64,000 nt of DNA from Pachyseris speciosa (taxonomy: Eukaryota > Cnidaria > Anthozoa > Scleractinia > Pachyseridae), in contig JAEMWC010000613.1 of NCBI GenBank assembly GCA_016490735.1, positions 217,501-281,500 of the forward strand. Direction: 5' to 3'. Below are positions 46,266 through 60,816 of the stretch, piece after piece. Position 1 is the first letter of the stretch. The number at the start of each line of letters is the position of its first letter. Under the pieces are notes generated by a model. It was given only the letters and a program-made list of their open reading frames with translations, searched no databases and was not told where the DNA came from. A program made the translations under genes and the position numbers.

Positions 46266-49200
46266 ATGGCGGATAAACACAATCTGCAGAGGAATAATTT
46301 TCTCTCCCCGACGGACGACGATCACAATGGAAACGCTAACCTCGACAACGGTCCAAACAGAAATTCCGTGAGCAGAGAAAGGTTGATTTTGGAAATGAGT
46401 GAACTTGGAAAGCCCGTTATATCGCGCGCAACCGGTTTGTTCGAGGCTGTACGAGATGGAGTCGTGCATCTCGTAAACCAACAACTCACGAAAAAGAAAC
46501 ACGCTGAGGAAATCAACAAGTTGGATCAGTCTGGTCTAGCCTTGCTTCATCAAGCGGCAAGATATAACCGAGCGAGTGTAGCTGGAACTTTGCTAGATCA
46601 CGGCGCACGTATCGATGTCCAAACCAGGGAAGACAATCTGACATCGTTACATATTGCAGCGAGGTAAGTAATGCTCTGTCACGCAAAGTAGCATTACAGT
46701 TTGGTGGAATGCAGTCCCCTGTTATTTTGGTGTAACTTGTTTCGAACTTTTGTCGCGCTGTTACGAGACAAGTTGCACGAAACGTTGGCTAGCTTAACAC
46801 TCCTACGCAACGTTTGAGAAATTCGTTGCAGCGTTGCGAAAAAGAGAATTGACTTCTACCTCTCGCAACGGTTGCGGCAACATGTTCATTTCAGGCTGTG
46901 TTTAACACTTGGCAATTGTTCGTGCTACTTGCGTCGCAAAAAAATTGCGAGACAAGTTGTAAGAAAAATTGCTTAAGCGCGTTCTTTCACTTGTCTTGCA
47001 ACGGCGCAACAAAATATTGAGACTATTTGCACGAGAAATTGCGCAGTGTAACAGCCTCGCCGTCTTGGGCTGTCGAAGTCACCAATTCTGATTTAATTTT
47101 GCTCTGCAACAAACTTCTGCTTTTATCAAGCAGCCATTTCGCCCTTTGGGGCATGGAGAACTCATGTTTATTGAGCGAGCTCGAACTTCATTGAACAATT
47201 TTCAAGAGGACAAGAGTTTGCGATAGTTCTCGTTTATCGTGTTTATCGTCGTTCAGTTAAAACTGAACATAATCCTTAGATCCCTGGGCAATGATTAAAA
47301 AAACGTCAAGGCAAACATTAGTATTATCGGACTGCGTTGATCGATCATGCGAATTAAAGCGCAATAAACTCGTGTTTGACAATGACTTCTGTTAGTGGCC
47401 ACTTTACTGAAGAGCAGAAAAACTAAGCTACCTCAAAAATAATCCGATTGCCTGCGTACCGGAACGGAGAACTGAAAAAACTGAACAACGGAATGGTGAA
47501 TGGGAGGGTCAATGGATGTCTTAGCGAAATTAGCATTTGGAGGGAGGCAAAGAGATGCCGAGAAAATTTCAATCCAATTAAAAGTTAATTAAGACGAGTA
47601 GAATGCATGGGATTTATTTCAGTACCATGCATGACCATGCTGATCTCGATCATCTGTTCGAGAAACAGAGGGACAAACCAGCAGTAGACTGTGGGCGTCC
47701 AGAATGTTTTGATAAAATCAACGAAGTTAAGTATTGGGTCAACATTGGAGTTGATACAAAAAAAAATACGATTTGCATGTGGCGAGTCAATTCATTCAAA
47801 GAATGGATCTTAATTTTGAAGTCTTTCCGGTGTATAGCGATGCATGGCAATACTTGGGGTCAAACAAATTAATGAAAGATAACAAGGGTAATTCAGCAGT
47901 TTAAGCTCTAACAGAGAAAAATAAAAATTAAAAAAGTGCGAGGAAGGATGGTAGAACAATTTAGAATTGGATAGGAAAAAGTCGGATTCTTTCTCTTGAT
48001 CCATCCGTTCTCAGTTATAGGTTTCTACAGTGTCTCGTCATCACCTTTTCAGGTTTCGCTGATATGACAATAAATCCAAAATTGCAATGCTATCGAATGT
48101 TTCAGCTCATCAGGTTTCCATCAAATTTTACAACTATGAATATGGAATGTTTTTGTCTTCTTCAGATGAAAAAGAAATGTGACGGAGAGCATGTGCGTGC
48201 TTTAGGCTATGAATCACGCAGATAATGGTCGCCTTATAATCAGAGTTCAAAGCCTTTTTTTTTTTTTGAGAGGTCGAGTTGTTTAAAGGACAAACGCAAG
48301 GACAAGCTTAATTTGGGTTTGCACCGTCAAAGCCAATCCAAAATGACTGTATATAAGGGATATAACCTTTAATAAGTCGAAACTGTTAGCCAAAGTGTTC
48401 AGTTCCCGCTTAGATTGCGAGTAGTCTCTAATTTCGGCGATGGATTGTGAGGCTAGTTCCCGCTTCCTCCATTACATTAAGACCACTCAAAAATATTTGT
48501 TTATCCGGTATAATGGGCGCTAGATCCAGGGGCACCCAACGCGCCAAATCAACCAAAAGCTGTAGAAAGGCATTTTTAAGTACCTTGTGGTGTTTGAAGT
48601 CTGTTTAAAGTGATGTTTTCATAAGCTAGAAGCTATCTGTTCGGATTCCCTAGCTGAAAATTTAATTACTCGAAAATGTTAGGGAACAAGATCTTCCTTT
48701 GAGAAAATGCAAGCTGAAATGAACTTTCCACGAGCTTTATAGGGAACTATTTTCTTTCCGAAAATGCTAGCTGTCGTTTTTGACTGCCAAATACAGCAAT
48801 TATGACCTTTCCGGAAACCTCAGGGGCTATGATTTCCCAATTGCGAATATTTTAGGCCACGTTTTAGTTACGAAAATCCGAGTGCACTCTTGAATCGACG
48901 CCGAAAACCCAACGCGAATTACGCTCCACCGAACAGATATATACCGAAAGTTGTCGTTGGGTGCCCCTGTAGATCCAAGGGTGACCATTCGGGAGTTTAA
49001 ACTGTGAAAACAAAAGAAAATAATACAAAATAACGATAGAAGAAAGAAACAGACATATGTCCGTGGTAGGCGGTACATTCGAAACCATGAGGTTCGCATT
49101 TGGCTGAACTGAACATTCATCTACCCGTGGTTCCTCAAAGACCCGTAGCATGCAATTCAGACGAGTACTAGTCAACGTGGTGTCTGTATATCTACCCCCA

Positions 49201-52200
49201 AAGTACGAACTCAACTTTGGTACAAATTCCAATTCGATCCGGAATTCGAGGGAAACGACAGGTTTGTCAGTTGTAACGACGTTAGAATACGTCGATTTGA
49301 CTTGACTGTACCGTCCACTCTAAGCGTTTCGATGAAACAGCCGCGTTATTCACGGCCATATGTTAAGAACTGGCTGATTAGATCATTCAGTTTGTGAAAG
49401 GAATGTACTAATGCTATTATTTTGTAGGGCAAGTCCTACTTATTCTTGTTAAGGCTCATTCGGGAGTGGAATGTAGCACCATTTTTGTCGGCTAGTTCTT
49501 ATAAATGGAAACCGCCCTCACAAGAAAGCGAGCGCACAGCCGTTTTACAAATTCGAAGATGTAGCGACACAATTCAGTGCATAAAAACTGAAATGAACGT
49601 AACATAATCCCTTTGATGAAGGCAGAGTTTTTTTAAATACCATAAATTGAAATATTGGTACTTTTTCAGATTCAACTGCGTGGAAACCGTCATGTTGCTG
49701 CTCCAAAGAGGCGCGAACCCAGCCTTGGTATCATCCAATGGCAACACGGCATTGCACTTTGCCGCTCGCCGCGGGAATGACCAAGTAGCGGAACTTCTCG
49801 TACATCATGCAAAAGTTGACGTAAACGCCAGAGATTCCTCCAACATGACTCCACTTCATCTGGCTTGTGTCAGTGGAAACGCAGCGATTTCAGAGATGCT
49901 GATTAAGCGAGGAGCTGACATAAGAGCCAAGTCCACCGAGCTTATGACCCCTCTTCATACTGCAGTTTATCACGGGAACCCTGAAGTCGCTACCTTGATT
50001 CTGCGAACGGGTAAGTCGGCACTGCGGGGATCTGTGTAATTAGAGCGACTTTCCGAGATTTAGTGTTATAAAACCAAAACCAGAGAAATTACTATAGCCA
50101 ATCACAAGAGACGTAAACAACGCTAGGAACCAATCAGAATTTGGACTTATTGTATTTAACCGGCGCAAAGTACAGGAAAAGACGCGCGTGCAATGCATGA
50201 TAGGATGAGAAAGTACATACCTACCTACCTACCTACCTACCTACCTACCTACCTACCTACATACATACATACAAGTAGCGCGGGTTTTGCCAATTAATCA
50301 CAGAGTGAAGTAAAGCCAAACCCAAGCAAGCGATGGTTACTTTCGACACGCAACTGAAAACCACTCTAAAGGAACAAACTGGCAAAATTGATTGATTGAT
50401 TGATTGATTGAATAATTAATCAATACCAATTTGTTCTAATTTGTATTAATTTATTAACCATTTGAGCAATCGGGCAATTTATTGGTTACGGGTAAGAATT
50501 ACACGTTTTTGCTATGCTTACGGAGAACGGGGGCAAAGAAAAAATAAAAGAAAGGCCGGGATAGACTATTTTAATTGATGATGACATTATAAGCTAGAAC
50601 TGCCACACCTCAGTAAAGTTTGTTAGTCCCATTTATTAAGTCAACGAAAAGCTTAGATCAAGATTAAGCTTCCTTTCTTGTCACGCCGCTTTCAGAATCA
50701 GCGTAAAAACCCTTGATATAAGTCTGTAGTACATGTTCCTTTCTTTGGCTAACCCCCCTTTCATTCGTTAGACCGATTTTTTTCCTTTTTATCGCTAAAC
50801 AAAAGCCTGGTCAATCAATTTGCCTCCACAGCGACATCCGCATTCGTCATGCGATGTCAAAAAGGCGGCAGTAACAACAACGAAACATGTAAATTTTTAT
50901 TTTCTATTTTACTTTCAGTCACTGAAACAGGTCAGAGTATAAAGGAGCTTGTAGGAGATAGGGATTCGCACAACAACACAGTCCTTCATCTCGCTGCTGG
51001 AACAAACGATCTCAACACTGCAGAGGTGTGTCTTCAGAACGGCGCTGACATCAACGCACGTCAATCAAACAACGAAACGCCACTTCACGTAGCAACGGTG
51101 AAAGGAAACTTAAGGATGGTAGAGTTGTTGGTCAGGAAAGGAGCCGATGTGGCTGCCAAGAACGCAGACTCTAAAACTGTACTTCATAGGTGAATACACA
51201 GTCAACTGTTAATATTGTTAATGTCTAAGTAAAGACTACAAACATATTTGGCCAACGACATCCAGCATTGCTTGCCCAGAATGTTGGGTGTTGTTCACAG
51301 TTGTCGGAAAGTTGAAACAACAACAGCTAACAACTGCCAACTGCTCGCTACAACACCAGGAGGCCATGAAAATATCATGGGCTCCTGACAACACCTAACA
51401 GGGTGTTCACTCGCACTCTACATGTTGGACTCATGATCAACTGAATATTGGATGTGGTTGGCCAGCAACGCTGCGAGCGTTAGTATGGGCTTCAGGACGT
51501 TCTGCGCTGATTGTTCGGTTGCACTCCAAATATGGGGAATATGGTGCCCCAGATTAAAGGAATTTACTAGTATAATTATGCACTATTGTATCATAAACTT
51601 AGAAGCCACAAGAAAGACTTATATTAGACATTTTTGTCATCTTCCCTTTCATGATGCCGTGAGCTAGAACGTAACATCTAATGGAGAAGAATGGAAGTAA
51701 GTGGAAAGATGCTTCCATCACTAATTTTGGCTTAACAAAACATGTACAACGTCCCTAAAAAATTCCGTGGTAAATATCTAAGTCAACTGCGTGACAAATT
51801 CGTATAATTTCTTTCACAGAGCAGCCATGTTTAATCGCGATGACATCATCTTTTTTCTGCTGGATCATGGCGTGTCCATCGACGCTCGCGATGCGCAGAG
51901 CAACACGCCTTTCTTAGATGCTGTAGCCGCTGGTCAGACAAAATGCGCCCGGCTTCTCCTCCAGAGAGGAGCTAACTTCAGAGCCTGTGATATTTACATG
52001 AAGAATTGCGTCCACATGGCGGTTGAGAATGAACATCTGGAGACGCTACACATGCTGTTGGAAGAGAGATCTTTGTTACGGAACCTTTATAACCCTGATG
52101 TTAACGAGCGGGTTCCACTTCACTATGCTGCCATGGTCAAAGATGTTAGGGTACGTAAATTAAGATTGCTTTTTTTCCTGTATAGTTAAGCCTAAGGTTA

Positions 52201-55200
52201 TAAATATGGACGGCAGTAAAGAGACAGTGGCTTGTTGTGAGCTGTCTGCCTTCTATCTACGCGTCTAATGTTTGAGATTGCTTTTACGATCAAATGGACA
52301 CATTCCCCACTCATCAGTTCATTGCTGCACGCTGTTTTTATTGTTTCCTTTCCACGTTGATCGCCTCATCACCATGCCCCAGAGTTGAGCTTATGGCTCA
52401 GGTATTGTCTGAGGGGAACAGTCCGTGACAATAATACCTCTTACTAACCTCGTTTTCTCGGTCCGTACTTGAAGTTACGGACCGAGTTTTTTTCCCTTTG
52501 ATTTATGGCCCAAGCGCGAAGCACGCGGGCCATGAATTAATGCCAAAAAACAAGGATCCGTAACTTACCGTACGGCCCGAGAAAACGAGGTTAGTAAGAT
52601 ATTTATTATATCTCTGAGGTTAACCCGGCGCGCAGAAAAAAAACTAGTTGAAGTCAAGCGGGCCGTACTGTAGAATACGGCCCGCAAAATTGACCAATCA
52701 CAACGCGCGTACTAATGGAGAGATATAATAAGTGAATAAAAGATAGACAAGGGTGAGTGTTAAAGATAGGGTTGATAGTGTGCTTGGTAACTAAACCCAA
52801 TACTAAACGCAATAAACTTCGCATTGGGGAAGTGGATAGAATTAACCTTTCTCTGACTGTTGGTATATTATTATTACTTGTATGGATGGATGTCGCAAAT
52901 CCGGAAAAGACCCTCGAGTCTCTCTCATTTTTTGTGAAGCCGGCTAAATGTACTCATTATGAAGTTGTGTTTTGAGAGAAGTAACGGATTACGATAACTT
53001 GGTAATTTTTTTTTTATTGAGGGGAACTTTTAATGTGACAGCAATGTAACAGAAATAAATTACATGTACAAAACAATTACAAGAGCACGTTACACGAAAA
53101 AAAATTGAAGAGCGGAGCAATTTAGTAATATACTTATAGAATTTTTAGATAATTACAAAATTGTCGCATATTTTCCAATAGATTGTCCGTCAGGGGAATA
53201 GGAAAAAAAGACAAATTAAAGGCAGCCAACAAAAGGAGTCCATTTTGAGGTGTCTCCCGCTTTTGTCTCTATTGTAAACCTAGATTTGACAAGACGTAAA
53301 AAGGAGGCAAAATTTGGTGACTTTTCGTCCAATTTGGTTTGCCATATATGATAACGCACTAACAGGAAACAACAGTTTAATTGAAGCGCATATTTTGCAT
53401 GAGATTCACTGCTGCACGCAAATTTCGTAACAGTAGTTTTTACTTTGTTTTGCTTTGTCATGAACCAGATAATGGACACACTGTTGGACAAGCAAACACG
53501 ATTCACATTCCATGATGAGACACAGCAAACTCCACTCCACCTTGCTGCCCAGTATGGAATGTTTGCGCACGTGGAAGCTTTGGCGCGAAGAGTGGCCTCT
53601 GGGTTAAATGAACGAGATGATCAAGGACGAACCCCACTCCATAATGCTGTCATGAATGGACACAGGTGAGAAGTCCATCTTGAGGTTCCTTAAGAGCATG
53701 TTCATCATTCACCTGATAAACTTCAATAGTTTTACGATGAGTGACTCGAAGATCTTTGGGAAAGATTCTTGATTTGGGAATGTCCCTGCTTCGCCAAGTT
53801 ATGTTTGAAGTAAGCGACACTCGCCACTTTTTTTAATTATCAAATAATCTGACAAGGAAATAAAAAACAAACGATACTTTGAGAACTAAAGATCGTTTCC
53901 TTTTAGCATTTCAATTATCGATAAGAGGTAGTTTGCTCCAGTGCACTTAGATCACTAGAGAGTTCATAGACACAAGATTATTGAATCACGTATATTCTTT
54001 GCCTTTTTTAACGGCTGCCATTATTTGGAATTGATTTTCGGCTAGCTTAATCTGTTTTACAATAGCGTAAACTATCATTTGCAAAGTCACAACAAAGGTA
54101 AGACCATGACAGGAGATTGCTATCTGTCAAGTATAGAGAAAATAAAATGGAAAAAAATAACATTCTTCGAAAATATCTTACCAATAGCATTTAAAACCTT
54201 TTGCGATAACATCAGTAAACAAACGCATTAAATGGTTTTCTTATACTTTTGGAAAGAGTGTTACACTTACACAGAAATCATGCCAGTAACATTTAAAACC
54301 TGTTAAATGACATCAGGAAACAAACGCATTAAATGGTTTTCGTATACTTTTAGGAAAGTGTGCTACACTTTGTTGAAGCTCGGAGCCAACGCAGCCAGCA
54401 CAGACAATAATCGATGGACTCCACTTATGTGGGCATCCAAACTAGGCTATGCAAAGTCCTGCCAAGAACTGCTGACCAAGCAAACGTCTTTGGATGAAGT
54501 CAACATGGAGGGGGATACCGCATTGCACATCGCCTGCAAACATGGTCACGTGAGCATCGTCAACTTGCTGTTGGACAGCGGCGCATCTTTGATCGTTTGC
54601 AACACACAGGGTCTAACATGCTTGGAAGCTGCAGTCCGCGCAGGGAACGGGGACGTGGTCATGGCTATGGTGAAACATTCAAGGTATGTCTCGGGGTGAA
54701 ACGTTCCCAAAAATGGCACTCCAAACGCAGCTGGCAGCGAAAGTTAACATTGCACATAAAGAAACCACGTGAAACGTACTTTAGATAAATTGTACTGATC
54801 CGTTTCGGGAAAAACTCCAGTACTTTTTGACACTGTCGAAATGACAAAGACCTCAGCAGTTGCAGGTACTGTGTTATAATTCTTGAAACGAAAGCTCAAG
54901 CCTTAAACCAGTGGTCCCTCGAGCCGGCTTTTGAAACAAAACAAAGAGTACATTATTGGTGGATAAATGCCATAATTGTCTGCAAGTGGGCGTAATATCG
55001 CGATCGAATTCTTTCCAATAGAAGCCCTTCCACGGTTAATCACAGTTCTTCCACGATGTATTGCGCATAGAGGAAACAGACCTTCTTTGAATTACAAAAA
55101 CGCAGAAGGAAAAAAAAATGGAAAAAGTAGAGAGAAACAGGGTTGTTCCCTCGATTAGCTTACACTAGCTGTGTCCCGAAGTGGCGCCGGGTTAGGATCT

Positions 55201-58200
55201 CCCTTCTCTGAATAACTTTAAATGTTGTGAAATGACCCTTGGATGGGTTATTAATTTTGAGATTATTAATTTTCCTTTTAGTTGAGTCTAATAGTTGCTT
55301 GTTAACCCGTAGATGGCCTGAGATTCTGGATTATAAAGACAGATATGGACACACACCAATGAAGCTGTTAATAGAGCACTTTCCTGAAAGCGCAGAGCTG
55401 TTGATGGACCGATGTATTAAGCGCTCAGAGATGATAGGCTCCAATGACCCTACCTTCTCGATCAGCTATGACTTCCATCTTCTAGACCCAGGCCCTGACG
55501 ACCCAGCTTTCGTGCTCGGAAGACGCTTCTTTGGACCCAGTACCATGGTGAAACACGAAAGGAAGAAACTCTTACTTCACCCACTAACACAGGTTCTTTT
55601 GAGTCAAAAGTGGTCCACGTTTGGGCGCATTATCTACTACTTCAACTTCCTGTCATACCTGGTGTTTGTTGGTCTGTATTCCGCTTTCGTCATTACCGAG
55701 AGAGAAAAACTGAACTTCACCACATCGTACGAGGTACGTGGAAAGGAATGTTGGGAGGAAGAAACTGGATACTGGGATAATGACACTTGGATACCGGATG
55801 GGGATTATGAAGTGATATGCGTCCCGGTGTCAATGATTTACGAGGGCCAAACGAACTTCAGCAAAGGATTTTCGTACGTAGTATTTGTCTTTGCCATTGT
55901 CCACCTCGTGAAGGAGATATTGCAAATACTAATCCAGCGGCTTAGGTACTTCACGGATATCAGCAACCTACTGGAGTGGCTGCTGTATGGCACTGCGTTT
56001 GCTTTCATGATTCCATACGTCATGCCGGATAGCATAACCGATGACATGTTCGTGGAAATGAAAGACCCCTACCTTCTCTGGCTGGTGGGCGTGACTTCAA
56101 TTTTCCTTTGCTACGCGAACTTGGTACTGTTTCTTCGCCGATTTCGTCTGTTTGGACTTTATGTCACCATGTTCGTGGAGGTCACCAAGACAGTCCTCAA
56201 GGTTTTGCTTGTGTTCTTCGTCTTTGTCATTGGTTTTTCCATCGTCTTCTTCATCCTCTTCAAAGAGCAGGTGAGACTTGCTTCAGTCGTTATTATTTTC
56301 AGATTAACCTGTTCACTCCCACGTCTTGTTTTGTAGAATCCCGAAAAAAGAAAGTTGTTTGTAGCACGTCATGCGCGTCATGCTGTATGATGTGGAATTT
56401 TTTCACGGACTAAATGGCGTTTTCGCAACTCGATTTTAGTGATAATGGTTTCTGGACTTAACGACGTGATTCTGGAAATATTTCTTCTAAAACGGCTTTG
56501 GGGTCTGGAGTATTTGATAACAATATGTTCTTTAGCAGGATATTTATACAATCACTCTCTTCAAAAGTTATTCAAAAAAATTTCTGACCCTCGTTTTTTA
56601 AAATCAAATTATCTTACATGCATGTTGAAATAAAGAAAATAGAAATAAACTAATCGAAACTGTACCATACACCAATTACGGTGTTACATGCCTTATTATT
56701 GCTCAAAAGAATATAGTACATATTTTCAGACACTTTATTGTCTGTCTGGGTCATTATGATGCCTTCTGTTTCAAAAGGGACACTGTCCAGTGAAATGTTG
56801 TGTCCTGTGATTGAGCCCCGGCTTCCCGTTAATAGCCAATCAAGCAGGGGGGCATCAAAATATCTTGACTAAAGCGGTTCTAATGAATGTGACGCGTGTT
56901 TTTTCTCAGGATGCCTTTAACAACCCTGGACGTGTCCTCATTAAGGTGATGGTAATGATGGTTGGAGAATTTGAATTTGACGACACGTTCATCAACACCA
57001 TTGGAAAGAACAGTACTTCTACTCGCAGACCACTCAACCCATTCCCACAAGCTTCATTCGTGTTTCTCACCTTCTTCTTACTTCTAATGGCCATCATACT
57101 AATGAACCTATTGGTATGTCACTACACTGTCAGTATTAAACGTAATGGTGAGAAAAAGCTGCTGACTTAAGTAAGCTAGCCATGGGGATTAGACTACGTC
57201 CAAGTAGGCATGCTTAAGCTTGTTTCCAAGGTTACCCAGATATTTTGCCCGTATTCTGCACTATGGGTTTTAAATTGTCATCCTCAATGCACCTCAGTGG
57301 TCAGTTTTCGTTATTTTATGTTGCATTGAAAAAGAAAATGATGGTTTGAGGAAAGACGAGGGTCAGTGAGCTTTCGGTTATTGACAACCAAAATACGAAT
57401 CTGATAACAAGATGTGATGCTCAGCTTGCCCCGAGCGAGGAACATGGAAAAAATGCGAGTCCCTGATGGGGTTGGGACCATGCCTTATAGGCCTCTGGAT
57501 GTACTGACACCAATAGCTACTGGAGACTCAGGCAAGCTAACCTCTTTTATTAGGTTCTGGCAGGAGTCAAAAAGTAAGCGATTCTGCTGTGTTCTCTGAG
57601 AAGGAGTGGCCCGGTTGGGAACTTTTTCAATGTGCATTTCATCTTTAATCGTTTGTTGTTATTTGCTTGTTGAATCCCATTCTATATCCCTCAGTATTTC
57701 TCTTGTAAAAATGCAACTTTCGCTTCGCACAAATTAAAACAAAATTAAATTATTCACGTTCATAGGTTGGCCTTGCTGTGGGAGATATCGATACCATACA
57801 AAACAAAGCTACTCTCAAGAGACTAGCCATGCAAGTTGACTTTGTGGCCGAGATTGAACAAAGCTACCCGAGATTCATCACGAGGAGACTTTACCACCCA
57901 AAGCTGGTGTTCAGGCCCAATCGGCCAAACAGGTGGAACAGGTAACTTGGCTGGTGCATTCTGGGTGTTTTCCTTACTGAAAGTTATCTCTATTGAATTT
58001 CGTTAAGTAAAAAACTGATGTTAACGAAGGTATAGTTGTAAATGGTTCATGATTGTTACAGGAGCCCTTGAGTTAATCTTTTCGTCAATTGTGATTACTA
58101 CATTTTGGATTGATAGCGGCTGCCAGTGGCGCCTTCACAAGCTGACGTCCGCTCTCACACAGAGATGAATTGTAAACCGCCATAAAACTATGTGATATGT

Positions 58201-58884
58201 GCGGTATATAAATACATTGGAATATATTACCATATTACCAGACATTATATCCCGAGAGCTTACTAAACGATCAGCATTTCGCTTTTTTGCTTCTTGCCCT
58301 TTACTGGTTTTACCATTCCATGAGAGAGGCTCGAGGCATTTCAACAAGAAATTTACTCTTTCCTGTTTTGTGACGAGCTATGTAATGAGCATGTGTCACC
58401 GTCTTGGCGATTTGATTGTTAAAATAATAACGACTAGCATGTACACAGCAAATATTTTTGCACCCAAGCCTACCATGAATCAGACCAGTCTTTCATTTTG
58501 TAATGGAGGAGGTTGTTAGATCTTAATTTGCGGCTTCTTTTTTCCAGGTTGATTGCTAGTCTTGGAATGAAAAAGCCCTCTAACCTGGACTTTGGACTTC
58601 CCGCTGACGAGAGCGATTCCAGTTTAACTGAGTACACCGAGGTTAGAAAGCAACTTGACAAGACTAAAAAACGCATCAAAACGTTGGTGAATGTTATTGA
58701 CTCCCAGAACACTTTGTTGAGAAAACTGGCCAGAAAAATCGATCCCGGGACTGAAATTGACGAAATTAGGCCAATTATGGAAGAGGACCTCGCTGCAATG
58801 GCTCCAGACTTCCTTGATGGAAACGTGCCGCAGGATGCTGGAGAGAAAATGTCTCATAAAGAACCTGAAATAACTGCCTGTTAG
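46266..58884 (+). CDS. TRPA1-like cation channel, copy B
   Basis: Ten exons: 46266-46663, 49670-50010, 50919-51189, 51820-52150, 53469-53665, 54354-54683, 55313-56270, 56910-57113, 57766-57941 and 58548-58884. They sum to 3543 nt (1180 aa). All junctions are GT-AG with consistent phases; exons 2, 3, 4, 6, 8 and 9 have exactly the lengths seen in TRPA-A. Order: ankyrin repeats (exons 1-6), pre-S1 linker with LLMDRCIKR, S1-S5 (exon 7, with an extra acidic, Trp-rich S1-S2 loop), pore MMVGEFEFDDTF plus S6 (exon 8), VGLAVGDID (exon 9) and coiled coil (exon 10). The frame is open upstream to an ATG at 46050, but a near-identical copy of this flank at 63.8 kb has a 1-bp indel there, so MADKHNLQ at 46266 is preferred. 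Inferred to be a plasma-membrane sensory channel; the stimulus is unknown. Confidence 0.92.
48411..48450. repeat. End fragment of the TAGACTGCGAGTAGTCTC MITE family
   Basis: Reads TAGATTGCGAGTAGTCTCTA then TTTCGGCGATGGATTGTGA, matching the left end of 24744-24922. In TRPA-B intron 1. Confidence 0.6.
48527..48969. mobile_element. MITE with CAGGGGCACCCAACG ends, copy 2
   Basis: 443 bp, about 90% similar by eye to copy 1, same orientation. A perfect 6-bp duplication, TAGATC, flanks it. In intron 1 of TRPA-B. Confidence 0.85.
50216..50273. repeat. (CTAC)n/(ATAC)n microsatellite
   Basis: CTAC units passing into CATA units, in TRPA-B intron 2. A short (TGAT)n run lies at 50388-50410. Confidence 0.92.
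52441..52735. repeat. Palindromic repeat / MITE remnants in TRPA-B intron 4
   Basis: TTACTAACCTCGTTTTCTCGG (52441-52461) pairs with its complement at 52577-52597. Adjacent TTATTATATCTCT and GAGAGATATAATAA pair across 52603-52735. No coding content. Confidence 0.6.
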
Positions 58885-60816
58885 CTTTGGAACTTTCAGA
58901 CGTCGTATCAATTTCACCCTAAGCTAAAGGCAATTGGGATTTCCTTCGTTTTCTAGCGTGAAGAGTTCAATTTGTTTGTTTCGTTCTGGCGAGCACATCA
59001 TGGAGAAATGTTTTGAAGCCGGTAACTGTATATTATAAGCTAATTAGTCGGTTATTTATTTGTTGTGGGATTGTATTTAGCACATCCAGTAATGCAAGAA
59101 TGGATTGAAAAACAAAAAGGAATTGAAAAAAAGGATAACGTTTAAGCCTGGTTTAAGCATAGGGTGAACTGCAGATGTACGTTAGTTCAGGTTTGGTAAC
59201 TTGGCATATTTTGATCTCAAGGGAAAGCGTTTGGTCATCCCAATATTGACAAGCAGGTTGAAGCTAGTCGGTATTCCTGCCAAAACTGAGAAATTTTCGG
59301 TTAAATTGACTTGTAGTCAAATGACAAGAAAACAAGTTATAACTGTTTGAAGCTGTAATCGTGACCGAAATTCTTATAGGACATTCAAGAAAACTTTACA
59401 CTAAAAAATAAATCTGTTCACTACCTTAACGTTCCTCGCCTCCTCCCAATAGAATGTTGATCCACTCAAGTATTTGACCATTTTCAATGGTTTCAATCCC
59501 TATCAAAATTGTGCTGGATGAGGGTGGTATGGAGGTCAAGAACAAAAGAATTAAATTAATTACTATGGTCGCACACATATGACCTTATTAATACAACACA
59601 AAGGTGCATTTTGTGAGCGCGCGTTTAAGGAAAATGTTCCAAGAAATTGTGGCCAGGAATTGCTCATAAAACTTCTCTCATTGAACGATGACAACTTACA
59701 CTTATTATTATTGTTATTGTTATTGTTATTGTTATAAAGCTTCCTTCCATAAAGATAGTTTACCCAGACCAAAGTATTTTACCAATGAAATAACTGCACG
59801 GAAATAAGTCAGTCACGACCACATAGCGAGAACATCAGCTTTGAGAGAGAATCATACCTTGATGTAAATTTGTAAAGAGTTCAATAAAGTTTCTCGTCTT
59901 GCTCTGGTTTTCAACCTGAAGGTCTCCACGTAAATCTAAGCCTGTTGTCATATACTTGGCCGATTCTTCGAGTTTTCACGGCATTGTTGAGCGACGAGAA
60001 GACCATAAAATTAATAAATATTTAGTACATTTTTGCACTCTTGCCTGCCGTTCTCAGCGAAGTTTTGCTAGCTACAGTAACAGATGGGCCCCCATTAAAA
60101 TCGATACATACCCCCTCCAAACGCAAAATCGCTCAAAATTCGCGGGAAATTGGAGCATTTTCGTATATATAACATATCCACTCGCTTCAGCTCAACAACC
60201 CTCACTTTGTTTTGCTCTCCGCCGTTCATCGACATTAAAGGCTGCGTTATTCACCGGCTTTCTGTGGCCTCCACACCTTGTCTACAACGACTGAATAATA
60301 TGTTAGAACAAAGGAATTATCGTGTAGAAGAGGTCCTTTGAAACATGGACTAAACGTTTCAGATGGCAAACCTTTGTCAAACATGACATGTCAAGGTTTC
60401 ACTTTCACCACAAGGACAGAACCCGGCCGGGGTGGGAGTGCTTGACCCAAGTTTGGGTAAAGGGGTGACGCTGGGGGATTTGAAACCCTGATCCTTACAA
60501 AAATAACCTTAAATAATTAATGATCATCATCCAAACTCATTCCCTGCCTGCATTACATCACCGAATGCCGAGTGAAAATAATGCAAACTAAGTGTGTTAG
60601 AAAACGGAGGCGGTCTTTTTTGGTGGCAGGGAAATTACCAGGGGTAATCGATCTATACTAAACGTGCGAAAACAAACACGCAATATTAAAAACAGGCTGC
60701 AATATTAAAAATATTGCTGCGTGTTTTAATAATGCAGCATGCACATGTCCAAATGTCCACTGGTGAAGCGCTTTTCCCATATTATTTACGCTACAAACAG
60801 CCAAAAACAAAGAAAG

